A DNA stretch of 15,506 nt from Bacteroidota bacterium. Lineage in GTDB: Bacteria; Bacteroidota; Bacteroidia; Flavobacteriales; Flavobacteriaceae. The translations under genes and the position numbers were made by a program. Below are positions 1 to 7,019 of the stretch, piece after piece; position 1 is the first letter of the stretch, and every line of letters begins with the position of its first letter. Below the pieces are notes generated by a model that was given only the letters and a program-made list of their open reading frames with translations, was not told where the DNA came from and did not search any database. The stretch is from assembly GCA_021793535.1 (NCBI GenBank), contig JAJYSO010000012.1:1-15506 (forward strand). Direction: 5' to 3'.

Positions 1-492
1 AACTCCTGTCACGGCATTGGCTCCATATTGTACACCCATAGCCCCCTCGACAATTTCTATTTGCTCAATATCATCCAAGTTAATCTGAGAAATATCGATG
101 GCATTCCCAAAGCCTTCATCTCCGATTAAAGGTACCCCATCCACTAAAATTTTGATATACTCCGAATTAAAACCAAATTGCTCCAACCCACTGCGCCCTT
201 CTCCCGGGCTTGGAATGACATTCAGATTCAGGTTCTGCTTGAGTACGTCATCCAACGTATTCCCTGCCATGCGTTTGATGTCTTGTTGGGTCACTACTTC
301 GACTTCAAAAACGGAGCGATTTACTTTTTGAGGGTTGTATTGCCCGGTAAAAATAACGGGGTCTAAATTCTGAGGATCGTCAAAATCAATCCATGGGTTC
401 TTGGTGCTTATGGAGTCCTGTTGTTGTGAAAAAAGTGTAGAGCTACAAATCGAAAGAAGGATAAAAAAAGTAAAGCGTACGGCCATTTCCAT
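1..492 (-). CDS. TonB-dependent outer-membrane receptor, N-terminal part (cut by window edge)
   Basis: The first about 164 residues of an outer-membrane TonB-dependent receptor, reading off the left edge with no stop. A signal peptide (FTFFILLSICSSTLFS, then QQQDS) is followed by a short stretch with a TonB-box-like segment (DPVIFTGQ) and a plug domain: a VTQQDIKR region, NTLDDVLKQN, ILVDGVPLIGDEG, and the closing plug motif IEIVEGAMGVQYGANAVTG. Unlike the receptor at 4184-6586 it has no carboxypeptidase-regulatory-like domain. The substrate cannot be read from the plug; its style recalls flavobacterial receptors that I associate with HmuY-type haem loci, but that is a memory-based impression. 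Two in-frame ATGs (492 and 486) are equally possible starts; both precede the signal peptide. The barrel and any partner gene lie outside the window. Confidence 0.9.
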   Translation of the reverse strand, partial: MEMAVRFTFFILLSICSSTLFSQQQDSISTKNPWIDFDDPQNLDPVIFTGQYNPQKVNRSVFEVEVVTQQDIKRMAGNTLDDVLKQNLNLNVIPSPGEGRSGLEQFGFNSEYIKILVDGVPLIGDEGFGNAIDISQINLDDIEQIEIVEGAMGVQYGANAVTGV

Positions 493-661
493 TGAGGGGT
501 TAATTGCTGTGAATTATAGAATTCAAATACGAACCCTTTTATTAATTAAGATTGAATAAAAATAACACTGCAATATTACAGGCTTATCTCTGGTATCGAG
601 ATACGCTCTTGGGAATAAAACATACGAGAAAGGGAATTTTTAAGCCTCTAGGGTTTTTCCG

Positions 662-695
662 GGCTATAGCCAAAAGAGAAGGAGCCATTCGCTCC
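662..695 (-). terminator. Possible terminator of the small membrane-protein gene
   Basis: On the minus strand, about 40 bases after the stop of the gene ending at 735, a 5-bp GC-rich stem (GGAGC/GCTCC, 681-685 with 691-695, loop of 5) is followed by TTCTCTTTT. Immediately beyond lies a perfect 10-base palindrome GGCTATAGCC (662-671). The U-tract is interrupted, so this is a modest intrinsic terminator candidate. The rest of the 242-base gap (493-734) holds a near-palindrome GTATCGAGATAC at 593-604 and no gene. Confidence 0.4.
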
Positions 696-734
696 CTAAA
701 AATTTATGTGGATGGTAACTGAAAATAAGGTGCC

Positions 735-1064
735 TTATTTGGATACCGAACCGGTTTGTTCCAACCTTTTCTTTTTCGGTAAAAACCTATACAGCATTTT
801 TTTTACAAAATTCCAAAAGAAAGATCCTTGGCCCAATAGGGCACCAATAATAACCAACATCAGCATCCAAAGTGGTAAAATAAGGATAAACCGCAGCGGG
901 ACAAGGATGATCAACGGAATAATCTCTGCCGTTAACCCTAACCAACTTATAACCGGCTTGGCAATCCACGCAGTAAGGGACCCATTAATGGCAAAAACAC
1001 TAAAAATAATGGCAAATTGAAGATTAGACTTCACCTCCCATCGCGCTTTAAGTCCCTTAAACAT
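735..1064 (-). CDS. Small integral membrane protein, DUF6787-like
   Basis: A 109-residue protein with two long hydrophobic stretches: residues about 14-35 (NLQFAIIFSVFAINGSLTAW) and about 42-79, the second long enough for two close membrane spans. It ends in a strongly basic tail (FVKKMLYRFLPKKKR) expected to stay on the cytoplasmic side. No catalytic motif is visible. Length, topology and the opening pattern (short basic N-terminus, KxxLQFxxIF, then a small glycine/serine motif) match the uncharacterised Bacteroidota family I know as DUF6787, sometimes mislabelled diacylglyceryl transferase; this assignment is from memory. It is transcribed divergently from the flavodoxin gene and ends well before the receptor at the left edge. 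Its role is unknown. Confidence 0.75.
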   Translation of the reverse strand: MFKGLKARWEVKSNLQFAIIFSVFAINGSLTAWIAKPVISWLGLTAEIIPLIILVPLRFILILPLWMLMLVIIGALLGQGSFFWNFVKKMLYRFLPKKKRLEQTGSVSK

Positions 1065-1081
1065 AGCTATATTTTAGCTGG

Positions 1082-1089
1082 CGAAGATA
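1082..1089 (-). promoter_or_regulatory. Candidate -7 element for the small membrane-protein gene
   Basis: On the minus strand TATCTTCG differs by one base from the Bacteroidota -7 consensus TAnnTTTG and lies 17 bases before the ATG at 1064, implying a very short leader. No clear -33 TTTG is seen upstream, so support is limited. Confidence 0.35.
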
Positions 1090-1118
1090 GTTAATTTTTA
1101 TAAGATCTTCCTCATTTA

Positions 1119-1151
1119 TTTATAACAGCTCTAAATAAGTACGTATTTTTG
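1119..1151 (+). promoter_or_regulatory. Bacteroidota-type promoter of the flavodoxin gene
   Basis: TATTTTTG at 1144-1151 is an exact match to the TAnnTTTG -7 element, with TTTA at 1119-1122 standing in for the -33 TTTG at a 21-base spacing. Transcription would begin near 1158. This decides the start of the gene: an in-frame TTG at 1149 lies inside the promoter, so the ATG at 1170 is the real start, with a leader of roughly a dozen bases. Confidence 0.6.
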
Positions 1152-1169
1152 CAAAAAGTCTTTCTGAAT

Positions 1170-1640
1170 ATGCCGACAACCCCCAAAGTACTTATCGCCT
1201 ATACAAGCCTTACAGGGAACACCGAAGAAGCCGCTTTTTTACTGAAAAAAGAGCTCGAAAAAATAGGTGCCCAAGTAGATATAGACGAGTTGGAAATGCT
1301 TTCCCCCAGAAAATACCTAGATCAAGATATCTGTATCGTAGCAACCTATTCTTATGATAGTGGAGGCGAGGTTTTGCCAGATGAAGCCCAAGGTTTTTTT
1401 CAAGAATTGGGGGGCTTGGATTTGACAGAAAAAGTGTTTGGTGTGATCGGCTCTGGACAGGACTTTTATGAATGGTATTGTGGAGCCGTAGATCGCTTTG
1501 AGGAGCAGTTTGAAAAAGCAGGCGCTCGTAAAGGAGCGATGTCTATGAAATTCGAATGGGATATTTCAACACCTGAAGACCAGACTAAGCTTTTGGCTTT
1601 TGCCACTGATTTGATCGAGGCTTATCAGGAAAAAGTTTAG
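1170..1640 (+). CDS. Flavodoxin (FMN-binding electron carrier)
   Basis: A 156-residue single-domain flavodoxin, a normal length for the short-chain family. The FMN phosphate loop is intact at residues 12-18 (TSLTGNT), directly after the first strand (KVLIAYT). The second FMN loop follows the third strand (CIVATYSYDSGGE, about 55-67). The third is GSGQDFYEWYCGAVD (about 94-108), with aromatic residues suited to stack on the isoalloxazine ring. Flavodoxins carry electrons in the cytoplasm and commonly replace ferredoxin when iron is short, which fits its position among iron-uptake genes; that regulatory link is inference. The start at ATG 1170 is preferred over TTG 1149, which sits inside the promoter. 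The gene converges on the esterase gene with only 34 bases between their stops. Confidence 0.93.
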   Translation: MPTTPKVLIAYTSLTGNTEEAAFLLKKELEKIGAQVDIDELEMLSPRKYLDQDICIVATYSYDSGGEVLPDEAQGFFQELGGLDLTEKVFGVIGSGQDFYEWYCGAVDRFEEQFEKAGARKGAMSMKFEWDISTPEDQTKLLAFATDLIEAYQEKV

Positions 1641-1674
1641 CTGTAGAGCCGAGAACAAGTTGCTCTTCCCCTTA

Positions 1675-2871
1675 TCAGGGCTTCATTTTCTCTTTTTTTC
1701 CTATTCCTTGAATGAACCCGTGATAAAAAACGGGAAAAGCCTCTCGCCAATACAGTGCTCCGTGTCGACCATAAGGATTGATCATGTGTTCTATTTGAGG
1801 GTCTACCCGCTTTTTAAGCAAGGCAATGATACGGTTAATATCGTCGGTCATCTTTACAAAGCTCCCATCCTTTTTTTCTCGATTCTCATTGCTTCCTGAA
1901 TAAAAGAAATAGTGTTGCTCTGCAATGGATTCCAACTTTGTTACCTGTGCAATTTCTTTCTCTATATGTCCATAATCCAGCCAAATGGAAGGTGAAAATA
2001 TTCCTGCCCAACCAAAGGTATCCGGATATTCCAAAGCCGCATATAAGGAAATGAGTCCACCCAAAGAACTCCCGGCTATACCGGTATACTCTTTTGCCCT
2101 CAAGGTCCGGTAATGTTTATCCACATAAGGCTTTAACGTCTCCACTATAAAAGCTAGATAAGCCTTCCCCTTGGGCTCTGGATAAGCCGTATTCGCATGG
2201 TAATAAAATTCTGGGATACGCTTTTCCATATCCGGGTGATGATCAATCGCAACAATAATCCCCGGCTCCTTATATTGATCCAGGGTTTCATCTACCGCCC
2301 ACTCAATCGGGCCGATCCGCCCTCTTGAGGTTGCCTCATCAAACAAATGCTGCCCATCTTGCATATACACCACAGGATAGCTCTTTTGAGTATGAGGGTA
2401 CTCTTTGGGCAGGTAAATCCATATTTTACGATAATCCTTCAATTGGGGCATGTAAAAAGAGTCCTTTAATACATGTACATTTTCCGAGGCTGTGGAAGCG
2501 GGGAAATCATCACGCCATCCCTCTATTTTGCAATAAAGATTAACCTCTTTTTGAAGATCGGCTATCCGAGGGCCGGTCAACTTCCCATCGGCCGTACTCT
2601 CCGACTGCTGCCAAGTTCCTCGGGTAAACTTAAACTCTATACGATCTCCTGGAATATGCGTATAGGCTACACTTAGCTGGTACACACCTTTCTCATTTCG
2701 GATAAGCTTGAGGCTTTGATCATCCGGTTGCCAATTGTTGAAATTACCAGACAAGTAAATATCCTCCCCCAAATGTGAGGGAGGAATATCCTCTACGTAT
2801 ATATTTAAAGTACCCTGTGCGATGGCTATTTCAGTACTCAAAATTAAAAGAAGAAATAGAACACGATTCAT
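1675..2871 (-). CDS. Secreted Fes/IroE-fold alpha/beta-hydrolase (putative siderophore esterase) with N-terminal CBM-like domain
   Basis: 398 residues. A signal peptide (about 1-19, ending AIAQG) implies export to the periplasm. Residues about 21-115 look like a CBM20/48-type beta-sandwich: YLSGNFNNWQPDD at 39-51 is the classic glycogen/starch-binding signature. Residues about 130-390 are a PF00756 (esterase D/Fes) alpha/beta-hydrolase: oxyanion region VVYMQDGQHLFD, nucleophile elbow GSSLG with Ser269, a probable acid near Glu329 (YSGSNE), and catalytic His370 (GRHGALYW). Within this fold Fes, IroE, PfeE and Cee hydrolyse the trilactone of enterobactin-type siderophores, but the same fold includes CE1 feruloyl and acetyl esterases, some with a CBM48. 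Being the third gene of a receptor-lipoprotein operon, 15 bases after the DUF4374 gene, argues for a siderophore substrate. The fold is certain; the substrate is inferred. Confidence 0.85.
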   Translation of the reverse strand: MNRVLFLLLILSTEIAIAQGTLNIYVEDIPPSHLGEDIYLSGNFNNWQPDDQSLKLIRNEKGVYQLSVAYTHIPGDRIEFKFTRGTWQQSESTADGKLTGPRIADLQKEVNLYCKIEGWRDDFPASTASENVHVLKDSFYMPQLKDYRKIWIYLPKEYPHTQKSYPVVYMQDGQHLFDEATSRGRIGPIEWAVDETLDQYKEPGIIVAIDHHPDMEKRIPEFYYHANTAYPEPKGKAYLAFIVETLKPYVDKHYRTLRAKEYTGIAGSSLGGLISLYAALEYPDTFGWAGIFSPSIWLDYGHIEKEIAQVTKLESIAEQHYFFYSGSNENREKKDGSFVKMTDDINRIIALLKKRVDPQIEHMINPYGRHGALYWREAFPVFYHGFIQGIGKKEKMKP

Positions 2872-2886
2872 GCCTTATGTTGTGGC

Positions 2887-4173
2887 TTATTCCACTTTCA
2901 TTTTATACAACCCACTCACCAAGCCTCCTACATCCACACCAAAAGCTTCTGTTGCAGTATTGGTTGCCTGATCGTATAAGAAGTATCCGTTTACGTCTCC
3001 AGTATTGGTTCCCACTCGTAAATAAATATTTCCATCCAATTCCACCGCCAATTCAGCAGCACCTTGGTTTCTGGCTGCAGGGATTCCCTCTATTGCTGTA
3101 AACTCCTTAGTATCTATGTCTACCTTATAAAGTTTCCAAATATCTTGAGTGTTGATGTTTCCATTAGGCCCACCTGTCAGGGGCTCTGTATTGGCACTGA
3201 CAATCATCATTCCATCATGAAGAAAAACACCTGTAAACTTGCCTTCATCCGATGGGTCAAAATCGCTGTATTCTATGGCCCAAGAAGAGTCAATATCGGT
3301 AGAATTTGCTTTGATTCGATTAATTTTTGCTTGTCCACCCAAAGCACTTCTTCCTTGGGTAATAAAATAAAGATCACCGTTGCTATCAAAGTTATACATT
3401 CGGTTTTCATTGACATAAGCAATACTTCCCGTATTTTTTACCGTGATGGTTTTCTCCCACTTTTCTGTGGCTATATCAATAACAGCAATATAAACATCCG
3501 GATAAAAGTCATCCCAGAATCCTTGCTGACCGCCAACGCTTGACGCATAATTTAAATCAGCAAAAAGCTTGCCTTCCTTGATTGCCAAAAATTTTCGTCC
3601 AATAGAGCGGAACGTAATTCCCTCTTCATCAACTCCTCTTTCATTGACGGCTTCTGCCATGTCCAAAGAACCTATTCTGGAAAGGCTTTCTGGATCAAAT
3701 TTTTGAATCTTAAGGGGCTCGTCCATATCCCAATAAAACCCTAAATCTTGAGAAGCAATTACAAAATTGCCCGATCCAGGCATGCCTTGTCCTGTTTGTA
3801 AAAACCCGGCGGTATAAACTTTTCCATCGGGTTGAACCGCTATTTTTTCAATGCCATTGGCATTGTCTTCAGTGGAGTACTTCTTGTACAATGCATTTTG
3901 GAAAGGAATAAATCCTCCCATATTATTGCCTTGTAAAGAGTTTCCCCCAATATTATCAATCAACCCAGATGGCAGTTCATCATAAGCACTGACAAAACCC
4001 GCTTTGCTTCCCACAACTCTCTCACTGAGCGTCATCAGTACGTACTTGTAGGTAGCATCCGGATTTTCATTTCCCGGTTCCTTAATAACCTCATCATCAC
4101 TACTACAAGCGGTGGCAAAGAGTACGCCTATTACCAAAAGGCACAATCCTACTATTTTACTTATTTTTTTCAT
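2887..4173 (-). CDS. DUF4374 surface lipoprotein, XusB-like siderophore-binding protein
   Basis: 428 residues with a lipoprotein signal peptide; the lipobox ends at Cys23 (LFATAC). The residues after the cysteine, SSDDE, match the acidic lipoprotein export signal of Bacteroidota, so the protein should sit on the outer face of the outer membrane. The body has repeated blade-like segments: IEKIAVQPDGKVYTAGF, NFDSNGDLYFITQGR, AAELAVELDGNIYLRVG. These are typical of a beta-propeller and of the DUF4374 family. The characterised relative is XusB of Bacteroides thetaiotaomicron, a surface propeller lipoprotein that captures ferric enterobactin for its receptor XusA. Here it lies 10 bases downstream of a receptor gene, the same receptor-lipoprotein order. 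Family assignment is from sequence style and context; the exact siderophore is unknown. Confidence 0.85.
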   Translation of the reverse strand: MKKISKIVGLCLLVIGVLFATACSSDDEVIKEPGNENPDATYKYVLMTLSERVVGSKAGFVSAYDELPSGLIDNIGGNSLQGNNMGGFIPFQNALYKKYSTEDNANGIEKIAVQPDGKVYTAGFLQTGQGMPGSGNFVIASQDLGFYWDMDEPLKIQKFDPESLSRIGSLDMAEAVNERGVDEEGITFRSIGRKFLAIKEGKLFADLNYASSVGGQQGFWDDFYPDVYIAVIDIATEKWEKTITVKNTGSIAYVNENRMYNFDSNGDLYFITQGRSALGGQAKINRIKANSTDIDSSWAIEYSDFDPSDEGKFTGVFLHDGMMIVSANTEPLTGGPNGNINTQDIWKLYKVDIDTKEFTAIEGIPAARNQGAAELAVELDGNIYLRVGTNTGDVNGYFLYDQATNTATEAFGVDVGGLVSGLYKMKVE

Positions 4174-4183
4174 GATTATAATT

Positions 4184-6586
4184 TTAATTAATTGAATAAC
4201 TGATTTTTACTTGAAAACTTCTTCCTGCCTTTTGCACCCGATAAAAATCGTAAAGCTTAGCATTGGTGATATTTTTTATTTCTGCTCCTATATGAAGAGG
4301 AAGGTTCCCCAACCGGTAATTGGCTCCTATAGAGACCAAATGTTGATCGGGAATTTTGGTGGTGACATCCACCTTACTGCTTCCCCACAGCCCTAAAAAA
4401 CCATCCGGCTCTTTGTCTTTGGGAATAAAATTGAGGTAAAACTCTCGCACAAAATTGTAATGGGTATAGAGGTTGAGGAAATCTCCCTTGCTCAACACAT
4501 CTTTGAGTTCCGCATTCAACCCCAAGTTATAATAGAAAAAAGGAGTGTTGCGCAAACGCGAGTGATTCTTCCATCGATCCACTGGGTCGGTAATACCGTA
4601 CATACGATTGCTGAGGTAGGTCAGGTTCCCTTGAACGCTTATAAACCTCCAAACTTTCGCTTTAAGGTCAAAATCAAATCCAAAGCCCCGTACATTTTCA
4701 AGGTTCTGATACTGCGCATAAGGAGACTGAATAGGAACCAGAAGGATCATTCCTTTGGTTTGCCGGTAATATAATCCGGCTTCCATTTGGTATTTGCTCT
4801 TCTGTAAACGATAATTAAGGTTGAGGTTCAAACTGCGTTCTGGCTCTAAATCAAAATTTGGAACACGGGTATCACTGTCTCCAAAAAGCTCTTCCTGATC
4901 CGGAAGTCTTCTGGCGTATTCCCCGGAAAGCCGTATCAAATGCTCGCGGTCAATTTCATATTTAAGTCCATCGGCCAATCCCCAAGAATGCCCCTGTGTA
5001 CCTTGGATCTTATCCAACTCTGTTTCCACCGCACGGAATCCATCCACTCCCTCAGAACGGTAACCGTAATATTTTACATTCAAATTATTGGTCAACTTGT
5101 TCTCCAGAATCGTATAATTCCAACCCAATCCTGAAGTCAATTTCAAATATGTAGCCGGAAGGCTTAGCACATCGATATCAGTACCTTGAAATTTGATGCC
5201 CAGCGGATCACTCCCTTTCCTTTTGGAGCGTGTCACCACCACATTTCCTTCCAACTTATGCCGCCCATTCAAATCAAAAGACAGGTTCGTCCTCGAGGTA
5301 AAATTGTCATAGTGTATTTTCGCCTGAGAGGGCTGCGGGCTTTCACCCACCCGATGGGGGTTCGGGGTAAAATTCCCATGCCAATCGTATTTTCCAGCTA
5401 AGGTGTCTACCCGTTCTTTGGTAATGCGGTTATAGGACAAAAATTGATCGAACTTGAGCCTGCCGTCAAAAAACGCTTTTTTATAGCGCAGCGAAGGGAT
5501 AATCGAGCGTTGATCTAAGGTAATGGCCCCATAGGCATCAATCATCAGTGTAGGATGCTGCTGATCGCGATGGATACCATAAGTAGCCAAACTCAGCTGC
5601 ATATCATCTACCCAGGCTTTATTTTTAAGACCAACATACGCCTCTCCATAGTAACTTTTATAGGCATTATGAAAGAGCCGAACGTTTTCCCATGTAGGAA
5701 TTTTGGTCTCAGGATCAGGCACTCGCGCTTCCACATCATAATCGTTATCGGAATAATTGTAGAACACCTCTCCACCGGTATACCAGCCCCTGTCTCGGTC
5801 GGCATAATTCCCTGTGGCCGAAATCCGATGGGTATTAAAAGATCCTATTTGATAGGAGGCATTAAAATCCGTGCGATTGTGATTGTTGGTTACCAAATTA
5901 ACAGCACCTCCCAAGGCATCCGCTCCCAATGAAATGGGCAATACGCCTTTATAGACATCCACTCGTTCCAAACTGTTCAAGGGCAAGTTTGAAATATTGT
6001 AGCCATCACCAAGATAGTCCAAGGGAATTCCATCTTTGAAATAGCGTATGGATTTGCCGTGAAATCCATTGATGGAGACTTCGGTATTGTTCCCTAATCC
6101 ACCGCTTTCGCGAATGCGAATCCCTGCCGATCGGTTCATTAATTCTGCAACGGTCGCCGGCTCTCGAGAGACCGATTTAACATCGACCACTTTAGCCGAA
6201 ACGATCTGCTCTCTTGCTTTCTCCATGCTGGTTTTACCTTGCACAACGACCTCATCCAATTCCGTACGGCTTTCCTCCAATAAAAAGTTTAGGGTCAAAT
6301 CCTCTCCTGCTGCCAAAGTTAAACGGCTTTCTATCGTATTAAAGCCTACCGCATCTATCAAAAGAGTATATTCTCCTGGAGCAATTCCGGATAACCGATA
6401 CTGGCCTTGTTCATCAGAATAGGCCAGATGATCCGTTCCTACCAACTGGATAACTGCTCCCATAAAAGGGGTCTCTCCATCCGTAGTCACCACTCCTTGT
6501 ATCTCATTAACTTGCTGAGCATGCAAGGAAAAACTCAAGAGTAGAGCACTGATAAGCAGCCATCGGTTTTTTAATATTTGAGACAT
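4184..6586 (-). CDS. TonB-dependent siderophore receptor, XusA-like
   Basis: 800 residues from ATG 6586. A TTG ten codons further up (6616) gives only extra residues before a good signal peptide (MSQILKNRWLLISALLLSFS, cleavage near HAQQ), so the ATG is chosen. Order of parts: carboxypeptidase-regulatory-like domain at about 25-103 (EIQGVVTTDGETPFMGAVIQ to LNFLLEES); TonB-box-like DEVVVQG at 111-117; plug at about 130-232 (AELMNRSAGIRIRESGG, IRYFKDGIPLDYLGDG, VDVYKGVLPISLGADALGGAVN); then a beta-barrel ending in an aromatic-rich strand (RSFQVKISYSIN). It imports a ligand across the outer membrane using TonB energy. First gene of a three-gene operon with the DUF4374 lipoprotein and an esterase, and divergent from siderophore-binding and reductase genes, so an iron-siderophore ligand is well supported by context. 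Confidence 0.93.
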   Translation of the reverse strand: MSQILKNRWLLISALLLSFSLHAQQVNEIQGVVTTDGETPFMGAVIQLVGTDHLAYSDEQGQYRLSGIAPGEYTLLIDAVGFNTIESRLTLAAGEDLTLNFLLEESRTELDEVVVQGKTSMEKAREQIVSAKVVDVKSVSREPATVAELMNRSAGIRIRESGGLGNNTEVSINGFHGKSIRYFKDGIPLDYLGDGYNISNLPLNSLERVDVYKGVLPISLGADALGGAVNLVTNNHNRTDFNASYQIGSFNTHRISATGNYADRDRGWYTGGEVFYNYSDNDYDVEARVPDPETKIPTWENVRLFHNAYKSYYGEAYVGLKNKAWVDDMQLSLATYGIHRDQQHPTLMIDAYGAITLDQRSIIPSLRYKKAFFDGRLKFDQFLSYNRITKERVDTLAGKYDWHGNFTPNPHRVGESPQPSQAKIHYDNFTSRTNLSFDLNGRHKLEGNVVVTRSKRKGSDPLGIKFQGTDIDVLSLPATYLKLTSGLGWNYTILENKLTNNLNVKYYGYRSEGVDGFRAVETELDKIQGTQGHSWGLADGLKYEIDREHLIRLSGEYARRLPDQEELFGDSDTRVPNFDLEPERSLNLNLNYRLQKSKYQMEAGLYYRQTKGMILLVPIQSPYAQYQNLENVRGFGFDFDLKAKVWRFISVQGNLTYLSNRMYGITDPVDRWKNHSRLRNTPFFYYNLGLNAELKDVLSKGDFLNLYTHYNFVREFYLNFIPKDKEPDGFLGLWGSSKVDVTTKIPDQHLVSIGANYRLGNLPLHIGAEIKNITNAKLYDFYRVQKAGRSFQVKISYSIN

Positions 6587-6660
6587 GAAAAACAACCTCA
6601 ACTTTAATGATTCCAATCTTTTTTACTAAGTAGAATAAATCTAATTAAACTTTAGTTCGG

Positions 6661-6668
6661 CAAACATA
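6661..6668 (-). promoter_or_regulatory. Candidate -7 element for the receptor operon
   Basis: On the minus strand TATGTTTG matches TAnnTTTG exactly. It would start transcription near 6655, leaving a leader of about 70 bases before ATG 6586. No recognisable TTTG at the -33 position, so it may depend on an activator. No canonical Fur box was recognised nearby by eye. Confidence 0.45.
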
Positions 6669-6811
6669 AGCCTAATTTTATTTTTTAATTGTCGTGTAAA
6701 GGGAATAATTACTACGGGAAAGGGATTTTTTACCCCATTCATATAAAGCCTTCGTATTTCAGGCTGCTTTTGGAGTTTAAAATCCCCAAAGAAATAGGGT
6801 AAGGTTCCATG

Positions 6812-6826
6812 AAAAGGTACCCTTTT
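6812..6826. repeat. Inverted repeat AAAAGG-TAC-CCTTTT in the divergent intergenic region
   Basis: A perfect 6-bp inverted repeat with a 3-base centre, between the two divergent iron-uptake operons. It could be an operator for either side; function unknown. Apart from this, the other palindrome and the candidate promoters, the 433-base gap (6587-7019) holds nothing I can name. Confidence 0.4.
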
Positions 6827-6852
6827 AAAAATATTCCGCGTAACATACCTTT

Positions 6853-6871
6853 TCTTACCGCATTGGTAAGA
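6853..6871. promoter_or_regulatory. Palindrome TCTTACC-GCATT-GGTAAGA, candidate operator
   Basis: A perfect 7-bp inverted repeat with a 5-base centre. It ends about 20 bases upstream of the TAATTTTG -7 element at 6892-6899, so it covers and precedes the -33 region of the putative promoter of the binding-protein gene, where an activator or repressor dimer would bind. The regulator is not in the window. The symmetry is directly visible; the operator role is inferred. Confidence 0.45.
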
Positions 6872-6891
6872 GGAGAAACCAAAAATGTATA

Positions 6892-6899
6892 TAATTTTG
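6892..6899 (+). promoter_or_regulatory. Candidate -7 element for the binding-protein/reductase operon
   Basis: TAATTTTG matches TAnnTTTG exactly and would give a transcript starting near 6906 with an unusually long leader of about 114 bases before ATG 7020. No TTTG is found at -33; the palindrome at 6853-6871 occupies that area instead. Confidence 0.45.
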
Positions 6900-7019
6900 C
6901 CTCCAGATTCAGTGGTCTTGTCCCTTTTATGCTTATGTATCGATAAAAAGCCGGATCTTTGACGATTACTGATCTATGAAAAACACAAATTTCTGTTTTT
7001 AACACGAAACTAACTCACC

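Noticed and set aside
98..366. Plus-strand frames opposite the left-edge receptor
   Set aside because: They are antisense to a clear TonB receptor plug domain.
493..734. Cobalamin riboswitch or Fur box upstream of the left-edge receptor
   Set aside because: No conserved B12-box sequence or Fur-type inverted repeat was recognised by eye.
1149..1169. TTG start of the flavodoxin gene
   Set aside because: The TTG overlaps the -7 promoter element and would place codons before the transcription start.
5608..5805. Alternative frames inside the 800-residue receptor gene
   Set aside because: Shadows of an intact, well-recognised coding sequence.
6587..6616. Ten-codon upstream extension of the receptor starting at TTG 6616
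   Set aside because: It puts extra residues before a good signal peptide that begins at ATG 6586.
6739..7005. 88-codon minus-strand reading frame in the divergent intergenic region
   Set aside because: No recognisable family, it spans palindromes and promoter-like elements used by both flanking operons, and its composition looks like chance translation.
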